Assembly: GCF_000321225.1 (NCBI RefSeq) | Contig: NW_004450459.1 | Coordinates: forward strand, 1,136,471 to 1,200,470 | Direction of reading: 5' to 3' | DNA from: Odobenus rosmarus divergens | Lineage: Eukaryota; Chordata; Mammalia; Carnivora; Odobenidae | DNA: 64,000 bases | In this document: in pieces, positions 33,051-44,330 of the stretch | Layout: each line of letters opens with the position of its first letter | How positions within the stretch are numbered: the first letter of the stretch is position 1 | Translations under genes and position numbers: made by a program | The notes under the pieces: model-generated | Seen by the model: the letters and a program-made list of their open reading frames with translations, nothing else | Told to the model about the DNA's origin: nothing | Databases searched by the model: none

Positions 33051-34360
33051 TACTACTTTTTTCTTTGCCAACAGTGAGATTTGTGTTGAGAGAGTGATAG
33101 GGGAATTGAGTGTGCTAAAAAGGGAGAGGTTGCAGGGACAGTTCCTGACTAGATCAGGAAAGGAGGGTATCAAAGATGAAGGCTGATGGATGAGAAGAAG
33201 AACACTTTCAGAGGCCTTAAGGTCTCTGTGGCGTGGTTAGCCTTGGATTATGACAGTGAAAGTGATATGGAAGAAAGGCGTTCCCAGAATTGTACCTGAT
33301 CTCCTCATTAGTCCTGGATCTCTAATAACAGTTCCAGATAGACTGTAGATCTGAAAAAGGTAAAACAACAATGCTTCTAGAAAAGAAATAAGAAAGATTT
33401 TTTTTAAAAAAGACATAAAGAGTCCTCATCATAAAGGAAAACATTGAAAATCTGACTGTAGTGAAGTTATTAAAAACACTGGCAGAGAACAAAATAGCAA
33501 GCCACAGAGTAAAAGGTATTTCCAGTACATATATCCAAATCATTTTTAGGTCAGTCACTTGGACAAATGGGAAGTTAAAGGTAGTCACTTATTGAAACAC
33601 TCATATGTTCTATTCTTTCTATCAGAAATTCAGTAACAAACACAATGGCTTTGTATATTTCCAGAATTGTTTGTCTAATCCTCTTAAGGGCATTATGCCA
33701 CTAAGCAGCACAGCTAAGTGTTTGATCAGTTTTAATTAGAATGATCATTTGTCACACTTTAGAAGCATTTGGCTCTTGGCTATAGAGGTATCAAAGTCTG
33801 GGCAAAAGAAGTATTAATTCTGCCATCTTTTAAAGTTATATTTCAAACTGTTAAAACTAGTCACAATTTAGTCAGTATGAAACCTTCAACTATTCAAGTT
33901 TATTCAGTATGTTGATTAATCAAATTATGCATCTAATTTTCCACAATAATTCTTTTGTTAATATATGAAGGCCATGTGATTAGGATTTGTCTTACTGGCT
34001 ATTTTGAGAAAGTCACCATCTCATTTTTGTCTTGTATGAAGGATTATAGTGTTTTCCAATAGGTGGAATACAACAACAACAACAAAAGATCCTTGTTTGG
34101 ATTCTTGTATGGGTAAAAAGCTTTTGTATATTATGTCAACATAAAGAAAAGTGGGAACTCACAGATTAAGTGAGAACTCAGGGATTATGAGCTAAGACAT
34201 ATCAGTGAGAGAGACTGGGTGCACAAGCTGCATGTGAAAAAAGTGTCACTGGATAGTTTTCTTCCATATACGACAGACTAATGGGGCAGAGAGTCAGAGC
34301 ACAAAACCATGAAGCCAACAGTAGTTCAACCTATACACCAAGTGATATTACAATTCTTCC
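33051..34360. other. No recognised feature
   Basis: AT-rich, with an (AAC)n patch near 34070-34085. No nameable repeat or exon. Confidence 0.35.
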
Positions 34361-34567
34361 CTTATTTTTTTGTTTGTTTTGTTTTGTTTGTAAACATTAT
34401 TTATTTTAGAGAGGTGGGGAGGGGCAGAGGGAGAGAGAGAGAGAGAGAAGCAGACTCCATGCTGAGTGCAGAGCCAGATGTGGGGCTCAGTCCCACAACC
34501 CTGAGATCATGACCTGAGCTGAAATCAAGAGTCAGAGGCTTAACTGACTGAACCACCCAGACACTCC
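34361..34567 (-). mobile_element. CAN SINE (SINEC), older form
   Basis: An antisense copy with the older body (CACAACCCTGAGATCATGAC, GCTGAAATCAAGAGTCAGAG) and a degraded head (ACCACCCAGACACTCCCC). No clean duplication was found. Confidence 0.92.
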
Positions 34568-34664
34568 CCTCCTTTGGTTTTTAAGATGAAGAGAGAGTTA
34601 GAAAATTTGATTCATGTCGAATCACTTTAAAAAGGATTTAATTCAGTTACCAAAAGCTTTTTGT

Positions 34665-34850
34665 AAAAAAGATTTTATTTTGAGAGAGAGAGAGCAGGGG
34701 GAGGGACAGAGAGAGGAGAGAGAAAATCTCCAGCAGACTCTGCTCTGAGTGTGGAGCCTGATGGAGGACTCCATCTCACAACCCTGAAATCTTGACCTGA
34801 GCCGAAATCAAGAGTCAGTTGCTTAACTGACTGAGCCACCCACACGCCCC
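34665..34850 (-). mobile_element. CAN SINE (SINEC), older form, with TSD
   Basis: An antisense copy of the CCGAAATCAAGAGTCAGTTG subtype. The duplication is ACCAAAAGCTTTTTGTA-like at 34649-34664 and ACCAAAGGCTTTTGTA at 34851-34866. Confidence 0.94.
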
Positions 34851-34989
34851 ACCAAAGGCTTTTGTAATATCTTTACCAACTCTCCCTTATAGGAGTTGGG
34901 TTTTTTTAAATGAGAAAATGGAATAGCCGGTGGGCCCCTGCTTATAAAGGTGTGCGCACCTGTGTGTGCTGGCATAGTGCTGTGGTATA

Positions 34990-35500
34990 TTGCACTGTAT
35001 GGCGGCTGTAAAAAGTCACCATAAACTTGGTGGCTTAAAACAACGTAAATTTATTCTTTCATAATTCTGTAGGCCAGAAGTCCAAAATCAGTTTCACTGA
35101 GCTAAAATCATGGGGCTGGCAGGGCTACTGTCCCTCCAGAGGCCTTAGGGGAGAATCCATTCCTTGCCTATTTCAGCTTCCACACTTTGGTGTTTTTTAG
35201 CTTGTGGCCACATCTCTCCAGATCTCTGTCTCATCTTTACATCACTCTTTTCTCTGTGTCCATCTTCTCCTTTTATGTCTGTGTCAAAACCCCCTCTGCC
35301 TCTCTCTTATAAGTATGCATGTACTTGCATTTAGAGCCCACCCAGGTAATCTAGGATAAGCATCTCTTCTCAATATCATAGCCATATTTTTTCCCCATAT
35401 GAGATAATACTCTCTCTTTGGCTATATAAAGTAACATTCACAAGTTCTGGGGATTAGGAAGTGAACCTATCTTTGGGGAGCCATTTTTCAGCCTACTACA
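34990..35500 (-). mobile_element. MaLR/MLT1-type LTR (antisense)
   Basis: Reversed LTR: AGTCACCATAAACTTGGTGG, CTTAAAACAACGTAAATTTA, AATTCTGTAGGCCAGAAGTC, GGCAGGGCTACTGTCCCTCC, and right edge CATTTTTCAGCCTACTACA. It is close to full length, with no internal retroviral sequence. Confidence 0.7.
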
Positions 35501-35994
35501 GTTGGTTTTTCCAGCTGTGAATACACCTGCCACCAGGAGATGCCTGCAGAGGTACATTAGCAAACATCTGGATGCCATGAGTGTGCAGGGGAAGTCACCT
35601 GTAAGAACCCCGGGTGTGCTGGGCTGGAGTGATTGTTCTTGGGTATGTTTGAGGAGGGGAAGAGATGGAGGGGGAGGGAATATTTTGAAAGAATCTTAAG
35701 AGAAGATATCAAATGTCAGAGACCTTTCTAAAGCTACATAGTAACTGTTAGTTTAAGAAAGTCTGATTTAAGAGGTAATGTCTTCTAGCTAGTATTGAGA
35801 ATACTTTTTCTTTTTCAACTGTTTGATATTAAACGAATATTAACCAAAATATGGAGATTAAGTTTAGAGAATTCATATGCCAATGTGATGAGTAACAAGG
35901 TTTTATTAGAAACACAGCGTTGTCCAATAGAATTCTTTCACTGTTGTTGCTCAGTTTCATCTTAAACTTTTTTTTTTTAATTGACATATACTTA
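35501..35994. other. No recognised feature
   Basis: Unassigned. The 65-residue frame at 35502-35699 lacks any domain or splice support. Confidence 0.35.
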
Positions 35995-36237
35995 AAAAAT
36001 GTGCAGGTTTTGTTCTAGGCACTTTTTACATTTATTAGTTAATTTTACATTTATCATACTTTATTTTTATTTTTTAAAATTCATAATAACCCTAGTAAAT
36101 CAGTAACTTATCCCTGCTCTACAGACTTATCTATAAAGAAACTGAGACACTGAGAAGTTAAGTAACTTGCTCATGGTTACACAGTTAGTAATGGATTACC
36201 AGAATTTGAACTCAGAGTCTATACTCTTAACTACATG
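35995..36237 (-). mobile_element. MIR SINE (antisense)
   Basis: Reversed MIR with GAAACTGAGACACTGAGAAG, TTAAGTAACTTGCTCATGGT, GAATTTGAACTCAGAGTCTA, CTCTTAACTACATGG. Confidence 0.8.
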
Positions 36238-36238
36238 G

Positions 36239-36460
36239 CAGGGGTTGGCAAGATTCTTTAAAAATGGCCAGATGGTAATTACTTTAGGCTTTGCAGGTCA
36301 TAAAATTTCTGTTGCAGCTCTTCAGGTCTGCTGTTGTAGTAGTAAAGCAGCCATAGATAATATGTAAATGAATAGATGTGGTTGTGTTCCAATAAAACTT
36401 TATTCACAAAACTAGGCAGTGGGCCAGGTGTGGCCTGTGGTCCATAGTTTTCAGCCTCTG
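36239..36460 (+). mobile_element. MER20 hAT-Charlie DNA transposon
   Basis: Nearly complete: left end CAGGGGTTGGCAAGATTCTT, then TTTAGGCTTTGCAGGTCA, AATAAAACTTTATTCACAAA, GGCCAGGTGTGGCCTGTGGT, right end TTTTCAGCCTCTG. It is about 220 bp, the usual length for the family. MER20 copies are known to have been co-opted as regulatory elements in placental mammals, but nothing here shows that for this copy. Confidence 0.85.
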
Positions 36461-36479
36461 CACTGTGCTGTACAAAGAT

Positions 36480-37330
36480 GTTTTTTGTTTATTGCTTTAA
36501 TTTTGTATTTTCAAATAACTTTAGTACAAGATTTCCTGGTCAGCCCTCACCTGTTCCTCCTAATGTCAGCATCTTACATCACTGTAGCACATAGATGAAA
36601 ATAACATTGCTACAGTACTGTTAACTAAACTATAGACCTTATTTGAATTTCACCATTTAAAACTATGTGATCCTTTTTCTGTTCAAAGATCCAACCTGGG
36701 ATCATCTCACATTGCATTTTGTTATTATGTCTCCTTAATCTCCTCCGATCTGTGACAGCTCCTTTGTTTTTCCTTATGTCCGATTACCTTGAATACTGCT
36801 CAGATATTTTGTAGGATGCCCTCCAATCGATGGTCTGGTGTTTTCTGATGATTATGATGAGGTTATGAATACTAGGCAAGAATACTGTAGAGGTGATGTT
36901 GTGCCTTCCTCCCCAAGCATCATATTAGGAGATGTGTGATGTCAGCATGTCTTATTATAAGTAATGTTGATCTCATCACTGGATTAAAGTGGTATCTGCT
37001 GGGTTTCTCCACTGTGAAATTACTATTTTTCTCTTTGTTATTAATAAGTAGCTTGGGGGAGATAGTTTGAGAGTAGGCACAAATCCTGTTTCTCTTCAAC
37101 CTTTTACACACTAATTTTAGTATCCATCGGTGGGTCTTGACTGTAACAGTTATTACTGAGGTGTTTCCCTAATGGTGAGAAATGTCTCCCTTGTTTATTT
37201 AAATATTTATGTCAGTATGGACTCTTGGGTATTTACTTGATTGTATAGGTTATAATTCAGTTCTAAAATTATTTTCTTTGTTTCTCAAATTGTTGAAACT
37301 TTGGCCACTGGGAGCTCTTTTCTTTTTAAG
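36480..37330 (-). mobile_element. Old L1 3' region (antisense)
   Basis: Reversed L1M-type 3' UTR motifs: ATGTCAGCATCTTACATCAC, AACCTGGGATCATCTCACAT, TATGTCTCCTTAATCTCCTC, TTTGTAGGATGCCCTCCAAT, TTTCTGATGATTATGATGAG. Non-coding. Confidence 0.6.
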
Positions 37331-37817
37331 CACTCCCTTATAGTTTAACCAAAAATAACAATAGTTTTGCAGTTTCCTCCATCCTCTTGCCTCCTCCTCA
37401 AAACAACCATTATCACCCCCTTCAGTTAATTGTTTTGATATTAACCTCCATATCTCTAAATTAAATATATTGCTATTTAATTATTTTTAAGGTATAAGAA
37501 TTGTGTATTAATTTCTCACCACGGAATGTTAGAATCAGCTTCTTTCCTAACACATTTTCCCTACCACCAACTTCCCATCATCCATCATTTCAATAAAGTT
37601 ATATTTTGGTTAGATCAGTATTCAGTACCTATATTACTGTGACTAGGAAGACACACTTCATTGCTGAGCCATGGAGTAGACAGATCATAATTACTTTTTT
37701 CCTTCTACAAAATTTTTGCTTCGCTTTAGTTGATAGCTGTGGTTTTTGTTTGTGCTTTGCTCCGTCTTCTATGTATTTATCATGAATTTAACCCCAGCTT
37801 TTCATTAGTTGTCTAAG
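37331..37817. other. No recognised feature
   Basis: AT-rich; possibly the continuation of the antisense L1, but I could not anchor it. Confidence 0.3.
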
Positions 37818-37962
37818 TCTGTGCTTCTCAAATGGTGATTCTTGGCCCAGCAGGCTTTGCAACACCTGGAAGCAGAGTATTAATGCAGAAATTCAGACTC
37901 AACCTGACCATCTGTATCAGAATCCATATTGTAATAAGATCGCCCCACATTAAACCATAAGA
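37818..37962 (+). mobile_element. MER5A-type hAT-Charlie remnant
   Basis: Left end CTGTGCTTCTCAAATGGTGA followed by ATGCAGAAATTCAGACTC and CTGTATCAGAATCCATA resembles MER5A. The right end is degraded. Confidence 0.5.
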
Positions 37963-38099
37963 TATCTGGTATACATTTCATCTAAAGATGTTTACTGACA
38001 TGACCACAGCTTTCTGGCTTTTACTTCTCCAGCTGGGCTGCCTTCTGTACTCAGCAGGGCTTGTCTGTCATCCTATTTTTCCTTTGGTGTTTTCCAGGG

Positions 38100-38183
38100 A
38101 CTCCCCTCCATCTCTCTCTCTCTTTCTACCTCTCTCTCCCCGCTTCCTTCCACCCTCCACCCCCTTTTTCTTCCTCCTCCAAA
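38100..38183. repeat. Polypyrimidine low-complexity tract
   Basis: An almost all C/T strand for about 80 bp (CTCTCTCTCTCTTTCTACCT and similar), between unassigned sequence and the L1 remnant. No downstream AG with an exon was recognised. Confidence 0.8.
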
Positions 38184-38189
38184 AGATTT

Positions 38190-38480
38190 AATACGTACAA
38201 TATAAAGAACTATTTCCAACAATGTGAAGACAATCAAGTCTGATGCTAAAAGGATACAAATTTCTTAATTGTATTGTGCAGGTATATATTCTTAGTAAAT
38301 TCGTCTGCTTGTTTTTCACATCTGACAGAGTTATGTTAAAATCTCCCACCACAATTCTGTATTTGTCAATTTCTTCTTCTAGTTCTATCAATTTTTGCTT
38401 TATACATTTTAGAGCACTAATTATTAGGTGCATACACTTTATGATTACTGTCTTTCTGGTGGATAGACCCGTTTATCATT
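38190..38480 (-). pseudogene. L1 ORF2 endonuclease-region fragment (antisense)
   Basis: The minus-strand frame at 38188-38433 contains KQKLIELEEEIDKYRIVVGD followed by FNITLS. This is the recognisable part of the L1 ORF2 protein endonuclease domain around the VGDFN motif. The rest of ORF2 is missing or decayed. It is a dead retrotransposon remnant, not a host gene. Confidence 0.75.
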
Positions 38481-38497
38481 AAGAAATACTTTTTTTA

Positions 38498-38566
38498 TAC
38501 CTGAAACTGATATCACACTGTATGTTAACTAACAAGAATTTAAACAAAAAACTTAAAAAAAAAAAA
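38498..38566 (+). mobile_element. Very short L1 3' end insertion (about 69 bp) with 17 bp TSD
   Basis: The insert contains only the last part of a carnivore-type L1 3' end (CCTGAAACTGATATCACACT, GTATGTTAACTAACAAGAAT) and a poly(A) tail. A 17 bp direct repeat (AAGAAATACTTTTTTTA) lies at 38481-38497 and 38567-38583. This is an extreme 5'-truncated target-primed insertion. Confidence 0.88.
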
Positions 38567-38694
38567 AAGAAATACTTTTTTTAAAAACTCTATTAATGAC
38601 TTTAAGTGTATTTTGCATGATATTACTCTAGCTAAACCATCTTTTTTTATCCAGGCTCTTATGTTCAACTTTTCTGTATTTAAGTTGTATTCCT

Positions 38695-38892
38695 TTTTTT
38701 TTTTTTTTTAAGATTTTATTTATTTATTTAAGAGAGACACAGTGAGAGAGGGAAACAAGCAGGGTGAATAGGAGAGGGAGAAGCAGACTTCCCGCTGAGC
38801 AAGGAGCCCAATGCGGGGCTCAATCCCAGGACCCTGAGATCATGACCTGAGCCAAAGGCAGACGCTCAACGATTGAGCCACCCAGGTGCCCC
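38695..38892 (-). mobile_element. CAN SINE (SINEC), with TSD
   Basis: A complete antisense copy. The duplication is TAAGTTGTATTCCT at 38681-38694 and TAAGTTGTATTTCT at 38893-38906. Confidence 0.96.
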
Positions 38893-38924
38893 TAAGTTGT
38901 ATTTCTTATAAGCAGCATAAAGTT

Positions 38925-40270
38925 AGGTTTCTTTTTTAGTCTGAAAATCTTTGTCTGGTAGTTTGAATATTTAATCTATTTACATTTTAGATGATTACTA
39001 ATATATTTGGAATTAAATCTATTTCTACATCTTTTTTCTCTCCTCTCTAGCCTCCTTTGCATTAATCTAGTATTTTTTTTTATTGTTTCATTCCCCACTC
39101 TCCTCCATTTCTTTTTTACACCCTTTATTAGCTTCTTGAGGCAAAATTTTGACACTTTAAGTGTCTATAAATATTTTTACACTATTCTTATTCTTTATTG
39201 CTTATTTGATCGGACACAGAATTCTAGGTTGGAAAATTTCTCTTCAGAATATTCAAGGCATTATTAGTCCATTGTTCCTTAGGTTCCAGTGTTTCTGTTA
39301 AGAAGACGAAAACTATTCTAAAACCTCATTTGTAAAAATTTAATCCCAGTTTACTTTCTGTCTGACTGTTAGTAGTATTTTTTGGGTATTTGGTGGGCTA
39401 GTTCAGTCTGGAAAATTCAGGTCCTTAAGATTTGAAACATCTTTAGTCTTGTTGATGGTTTTCCTCCCTCATTTTTCTCTATTCTCTCTCTTTTTTTTGG
39501 TGGGGGGGGGAGGGATTCTTTTTATTTGAGTATTGGGCTTCCAGAATTCACTGGTTCTCTAATTTTCTTATCTTTTCTCATATTTCTTCATTTTTAATCT
39601 TTGTGCCTAGTGTCTGGAAGATTTCCTCAGCCTTATTTTTCAGCCCTTCTATTGAGTTTTTTAATATCCTGATTTCTTTTTTTCCCCCTTAACCATTACC
39701 ATTCTTGTTTTGTGGATATAATATCTTCTCTTACTCCTCTAAGGATGTTTTCTCTTCCTTGTACAATCTCTAATTCCTTCATGTTGTTTCCCTTCTGCTT
39801 ACTCGTTTGTCTATCTTTTTTTTTTTTAATTTTATTTATTTATTTGACAGAGAGAGACAAAGCGAGAGAAGGAACACAAGCAGGGGGAGTGGGAGAGGGA
39901 GAAGCAGGCTTTCCACCAAGCAGGGTGCGGGGTTCGATCACAGGACTCCGGGATGATGACCTGAGCCGAAGCCAGACATTTAACGACTGAGCCACCCAGG
40001 CGTCCCTTGTTGGTCTGTCTTTTATGTTAAAGCTTTTCCTTAAATATCTGGTGATCCTCAGTTGTTTACTTTTATTTAAGAGTGAGTCCCCAGAGAGCTG
40101 ATTTGGAATATCCCTGCACTCAAGTGGGGCTTCTAAAGTGAAGACTTCAGACAGAATCAGTTCAGTTCCTTGAGGAAGCCTGTCCCCATTATCATAGCAA
40201 CATCTTTTGGTTTTTCCTGTTGGTCAGGACAGATTTTATAGAGAACAGTCTCCCAAGCTTCTACCTGAAG
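38925..40270 (-). mobile_element. Old L1-like region (antisense), interrupted by a SINE
   Basis: T-rich antisense L1 character: ACACAGAATTCTAGGTTGGA, TTCAAGGCATTATTAGTCCA, TTAGGTTCCAGTGTTTCTGT, TCAGCCCTTCTATTGAGTTT. A CAN SINE lies at 39816-40007. No intact frame. Boundaries are approximate. Confidence 0.5.
39816..40007 (-). mobile_element. CAN SINE (SINEC)
   Basis: An antisense copy ending GAGCCACCCAGGCGTCCC with a small deletion in the middle of the body. The flanks (TCGTTTGTCTATCTTTT and TTGTTGGTCTGTCTTTT) suggest a decayed duplication. Confidence 0.94.
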
Positions 40271-42289
40271 GCTATTGGCATGGCTACCGTTACTTCTTAC
40301 CTACTAAATAACTTAAATGACTTTTTAACTTTTTAAGACATACATTTTTCTCCTTTTGTCCTTTTCTATATTATTGCTGCATGTAAATATAGCACTGTAT
40401 TGAAAGTAAAAGCTGTAAGTAAATTTAAAAATAAAAAAAAAGTCAACAAAGGCTTTCAAACTGGCCTTCCCCTGAAATTAGGATAGACTAGTATTTTACT
40501 GTTAGATGATTCAACCCAATGATATTATTTGATGGCCATCCTTTGAATATTATGGCTTGATGGCTCTTTAAGTTTGGATATCAATTTTGGAAGACTAATG
40601 TAGACACATAAGGCATGTACATAAGCCTTATGTACTCTGGACATATAAATGACCACTGTCTCTCTCCTGGCTAGGACAGGAAGTGGGGTGAAGATGGTTA
40701 TCTGGAGCCAAGCTACCAAGTTCAGATGGGGCGTGACTATATGGATAGACCAAGATACAAAGTCCAGGAGCTTCTGAACCTAGTAAATCCCAGGAGGTGG
40801 GCAGAGGAAGTACCTGTGTACACATATGGGAGTAGCTGCATACTTTTTATATGGCTTCAGAGACTTGGGATGGCATTATGTCCTGAAAGCAGGGTCTTCA
40901 GTCTTTGATTAATATTTGACATTACTTAGGACTCACCTTTTAGGTTGTCCCTGACCCCAAAACTACCTTTCCCCTTGGGGCTCCTGCCAGAGCATGGTTG
41001 CTTCCAACACTTGCTCCTTCTTCCTGACCACAGCCTGATGTCATTTTGTAGGGAATCCCTAACCTTCCTCTATCCCTAAGGCCCTGCCAGGGCTTGAGTC
41101 TTTGCCTTCCCATACTCCGCAGTACCCCCCATATCCTCGTCTTTGGTTTGGATGTGTCACATGCTAGCCCCTGGCCCTGACTCCCAGCTGCTGCCCTGCA
41201 TTACCCCTCTGCCCAGCTTCCCAGCTTGGAGCCAGGTGGATTCTTTTCCTGTGGTGAATGGGCATCTTTGCCCATTCTGGGATTGCTGCAGAGGGAAGCT
41301 CCGTCCTTGAATACTAAATTGTGCTCAATGTATTTTCTTCACCAAAGCATTGTTATAAATAGTGGTTAGGAACACTATAATTACACTCTATTATGGTTAG
41401 CACATAGCCTGGGCTCCATCATTTATAAAACACAATTTTTAAGGAAAGAAGGTTTCAAGTTCCAGGTGATAGATTTGAAAAACCAACTTTTGGGCACAAG
41501 TCCCATTGATAAGTTGGGGGCTGCCTTGAAACAGCGTGCAAAGGAGGAAAAATGTCATCATCAATATTCATTACGTTCCCACTTGTGCATCACACTGTTG
41601 TGACTGCTGGATCTATGGGCCTCTGCTGGGCCTGTTTTTATAAGTTATAATAAGGCTGCCTTACAAATTGCCCTCTGAACTTCAGCTCACTGTAGACCCT
41701 TCTCGGACACATTTTGTGTTATACTAATGGGGAGTATTAAGGCAAGAAGTGTTCCTAGTCTGAGAAAGTGCAGTTTTAATTTAAATGTGGCCTTTCCTGG
41801 AACAGGTTCTTTTAGTCACCGAGCCTGCACTAATTTATTAGTATTACTCTTCTGGGTGCTGGGGCACTCTTAGAACTTTTAAAAAATTAGCACTTTCTAT
41901 CAGTTCAGTGTTTTCTTTCAAGTGAGACACTTTTAGAATAATGTGACACATAACAATTTTCAAAAGATGAAAGCAGTATGTTTGAATGTGAGCCTTATAA
42001 CTAATTGCCTGAACTAATTATACATAAAGGGCCAAGCCACTAGTGTTAATAAGAAGTGACTTTGGAAAGTACAGTTTGACCCAGAGACTGAATAACTATT
42101 GCAAACAGTAATCAGTAAGGTGGTATTCATTGCCTGGAATTTAGCTGGAAATTATTCATGTCCATTTGAGTTGGGTTTTCCCTAAGTTGTTACTCTTACA
42201 CTTGGTTATTTCCTTGTCACTGAAAATGGGTACCCTTTTGAATGTGGAGGCTGAACTAGAATAGCTCATGGAAAAGTTTTTTGTATAAA
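40271..42289. other. Repeat-poor stretch, no gene recognised
   Basis: About 2 kb without a nameable transposon, unusual here. The part 41,340-42,250 has even composition and many AATTA/ATTAAT words. No exon with a credible frame or splice sites was found. Conserved non-coding sequence is a possibility but is not shown. Confidence 0.4.
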
Positions 42290-43335
42290 TAAATGTGTAC
42301 TCTATGAACATGGATCTTCTTGATGGCTCCTATTCAGGCTCTTTTTCCCATCCGCTTGAAATGTCTGTGCTCCCCAGGCTCTATCCTGGGTCATCTTCTC
42401 ACTCTAAACCCCTTCCCTGTTTGACCTCATCATGTTCTGACTCGGTGCTAGCAAATTCCCCATATTTATCTAGACCAGGTATCTTCTGGATTCCAGATGC
42501 GTATTTTCATGGGGATATCTTGTAGGAATTGCAGAGTTGTGCAAGCCCAAAACAGAACCATGATCTCTTCCAAATCTGCCCTCTCCCACCCACCCTGGCT
42601 CTTCAACTTGGGAAGTAATCCAACACAACTCCATGTCCTGTTGATTCTCTTCTAACCATTTCTGTCTATTCCCATCACCCTGCCCTTCCATGTCCTTATT
42701 GTCTCCTTCCTGGCATGTAGCAAAAGCCTTGTAACTGGTCTCCCCAAATCCAGTTTACCTCCTTCCAAATTATACACAGCTGCTAGTATTAAGACATGAA
42801 TCTCATCAGGTCACTATCTCCTTTAAGGTGTGAAGTGATTACCCATTGTAAAGATCAACGTCTTTCACTAGTATGGGCTTTTGATCTTGTATGCTCTTCA
42901 TCCCTGATTCATAACAGCTTGGAGTTGCTGGCCATCTTTCAGGTGCTTGAATTCATCTAGATCCTTCCCTGTGCAAGGCCTTTGTACAGATGGCTCCCTG
43001 GGCCTGGGATGCTCTTCCTTTTATGCTCTGACTTGTTACTGCCTACTTGGCCTTCTGCTTTTAGCTTCAGTATAATTTTTCAGTGACATTCCCAAAAGCC
43101 CTCCCTAGTTGGTTAGATTCCCCTATTAAGTATGCCAACAGCATCCTGTATTTCCTAGCACTAATCATAATTATAATTAAATGAGTATTTATATAATTAC
43201 TATTTTGACGCCTGATTATCCTACTAGCCTGTAAACTCCCTGAGAGCAGGGACTATGCCTGTCTGGCTTACCATTCTCTCCCCAGTGCCTTTCATAACAA
43301 ATATTTGCCAAATGAATGTATAATGAATGCTGTCG
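42290..43335 (+). mobile_element. L2 LINE, about 1 kb of the 3' region
   Basis: A long sense L2 remnant: GCTCTATCCTGGGTCATCTT, GTGCAAGGCCTTTGTACAGA, GGGCCTGGGATGCTCTTCCT, TAAACTCCCTGAGAGCAGGG, AACAAATATTTGCCAAATGA. The 5' part may include decayed ORF2. No insertion interrupts it. Confidence 0.75.
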
Positions 43336-43501
43336 GACAGAAGCTGCGGCATATGTTATGTGTGTTTGTACTTATGTTTGAATAGGGGGTATCTGATGTT
43401 CTAAGACTCGAACACTTCCCACTCCATAATGAGCAATACTGTGAAAGCCTTATTTAGATCTTGTTAACTGTTCAGCTTTCCCCTTTATTCTGGAAGTTGA
43501 C
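43336..43501. other. No recognised feature
   Basis: Short unassigned link between two repeats. Confidence 0.35.
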
Positions 43502-43888
43502 TGTATTGGTCAGCGTTCTGCCAGAGAAATAGAACCAGTTGGAGAGAAAAGTTGTATTGCAGGGATCGGTTAATGTGATTGAGAGGGCTTCAAGGCAAGT
43601 AGGAAATGCACGGGGCAGGAGGTCAGGAAAGGCAGACTGGAGCTCATGGACATGGGGAGGGCCAAGCTGGGGCTCACGGGTGGGATTTCTTTTTCAGGGA
43701 AGCCCCAGTTCCACTTTTCAGGTCTTTTGATTGATTGAAGCAGGCCCACCCAGATTATCTAGGATAATCTCCCATCTTAAAGTCAACTGATTATGTACTT
43801 CAATTACATCTAATAAAAACGTTTGTGTTTGTTTAAATAACTGGAGACTGTAGCCTGTATCTAAGTTGACACATAAAGTTGACCATCA
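43502..43888. mobile_element. Mammalian interspersed repeat (L1 3' end or LTR type)
   Basis: The paired ends TGTATTGGTCAGCGTTCTGC with a following CAGAGAAATAGAACCAG, and AAGTTGACACATAAAGTTGA with a following CCATCA, are those of a common mammalian retroelement segment. I recall it as an L1-associated 3' region read in reverse, but do not fix the class. Confidence 0.55.
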
Positions 43889-44204
43889 AATAAACCTTTG
43901 ATACAAAACACCAGTTTAAAAACAAAGTGAACCTTAAAAGACAAAACAAAACAGTGTGGCGCTTCTGGAACTGAGAATGGTAATTGAATACTTATTCGGT
44001 GGGCTTATCAGCTATGGAGGTAATGGCCATTCTAAAGAGGTTTTTGCCTCTTCTGCTAAAGTATGCCAAATAACCTAATTACTGTGCTATTCAAAACAAA
44101 TACGGGGCTACTTCAAATGTGAATCAGTAATAAAATTCTAGGAAAATTGGCTTTTATGTGTAGTGCTCTTAGGAAGTAGACAACAGTGTCTTCTGTGGGT
44201 ACCT
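43889..44204. other. No recognised feature
   Basis: Nothing nameable. Confidence 0.35.
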
Positions 44205-44330
44205 TTTGATTTATTAACCCAGCAAACATTTCCTGAGCACACAGCTGGGCAGTAGAGATACAAGGCGAAGCAGAATGCTACCCTCTATTTTGAGGTCTTG
44301 CAGTGGATTTAAGTAGACAAATAAGTAGAG
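44205..44330 (-). mobile_element. L2 LINE 3' fragment (antisense)
   Basis: AACCCAGCAAACATTTCCTG, AGCACACAGCTGGGCAGTAG and a following AGATACAAGGCG segment match the reversed L2 terminus. Short and diverged. Confidence 0.55.

Noticed and set aside
38188..38433. Possible host protein with a VGDFN motif
   Set aside because: It is the endonuclease region of L1 ORF2, antisense, with no intact flanking frame.
40380..40442. Possible polyadenylation site or retrocopy 3' end (AAATAAAAAAAAAG)
   Set aside because: No upstream coding sequence or target duplication could be found. Probably AT-rich intronic sequence or L1 remnant.
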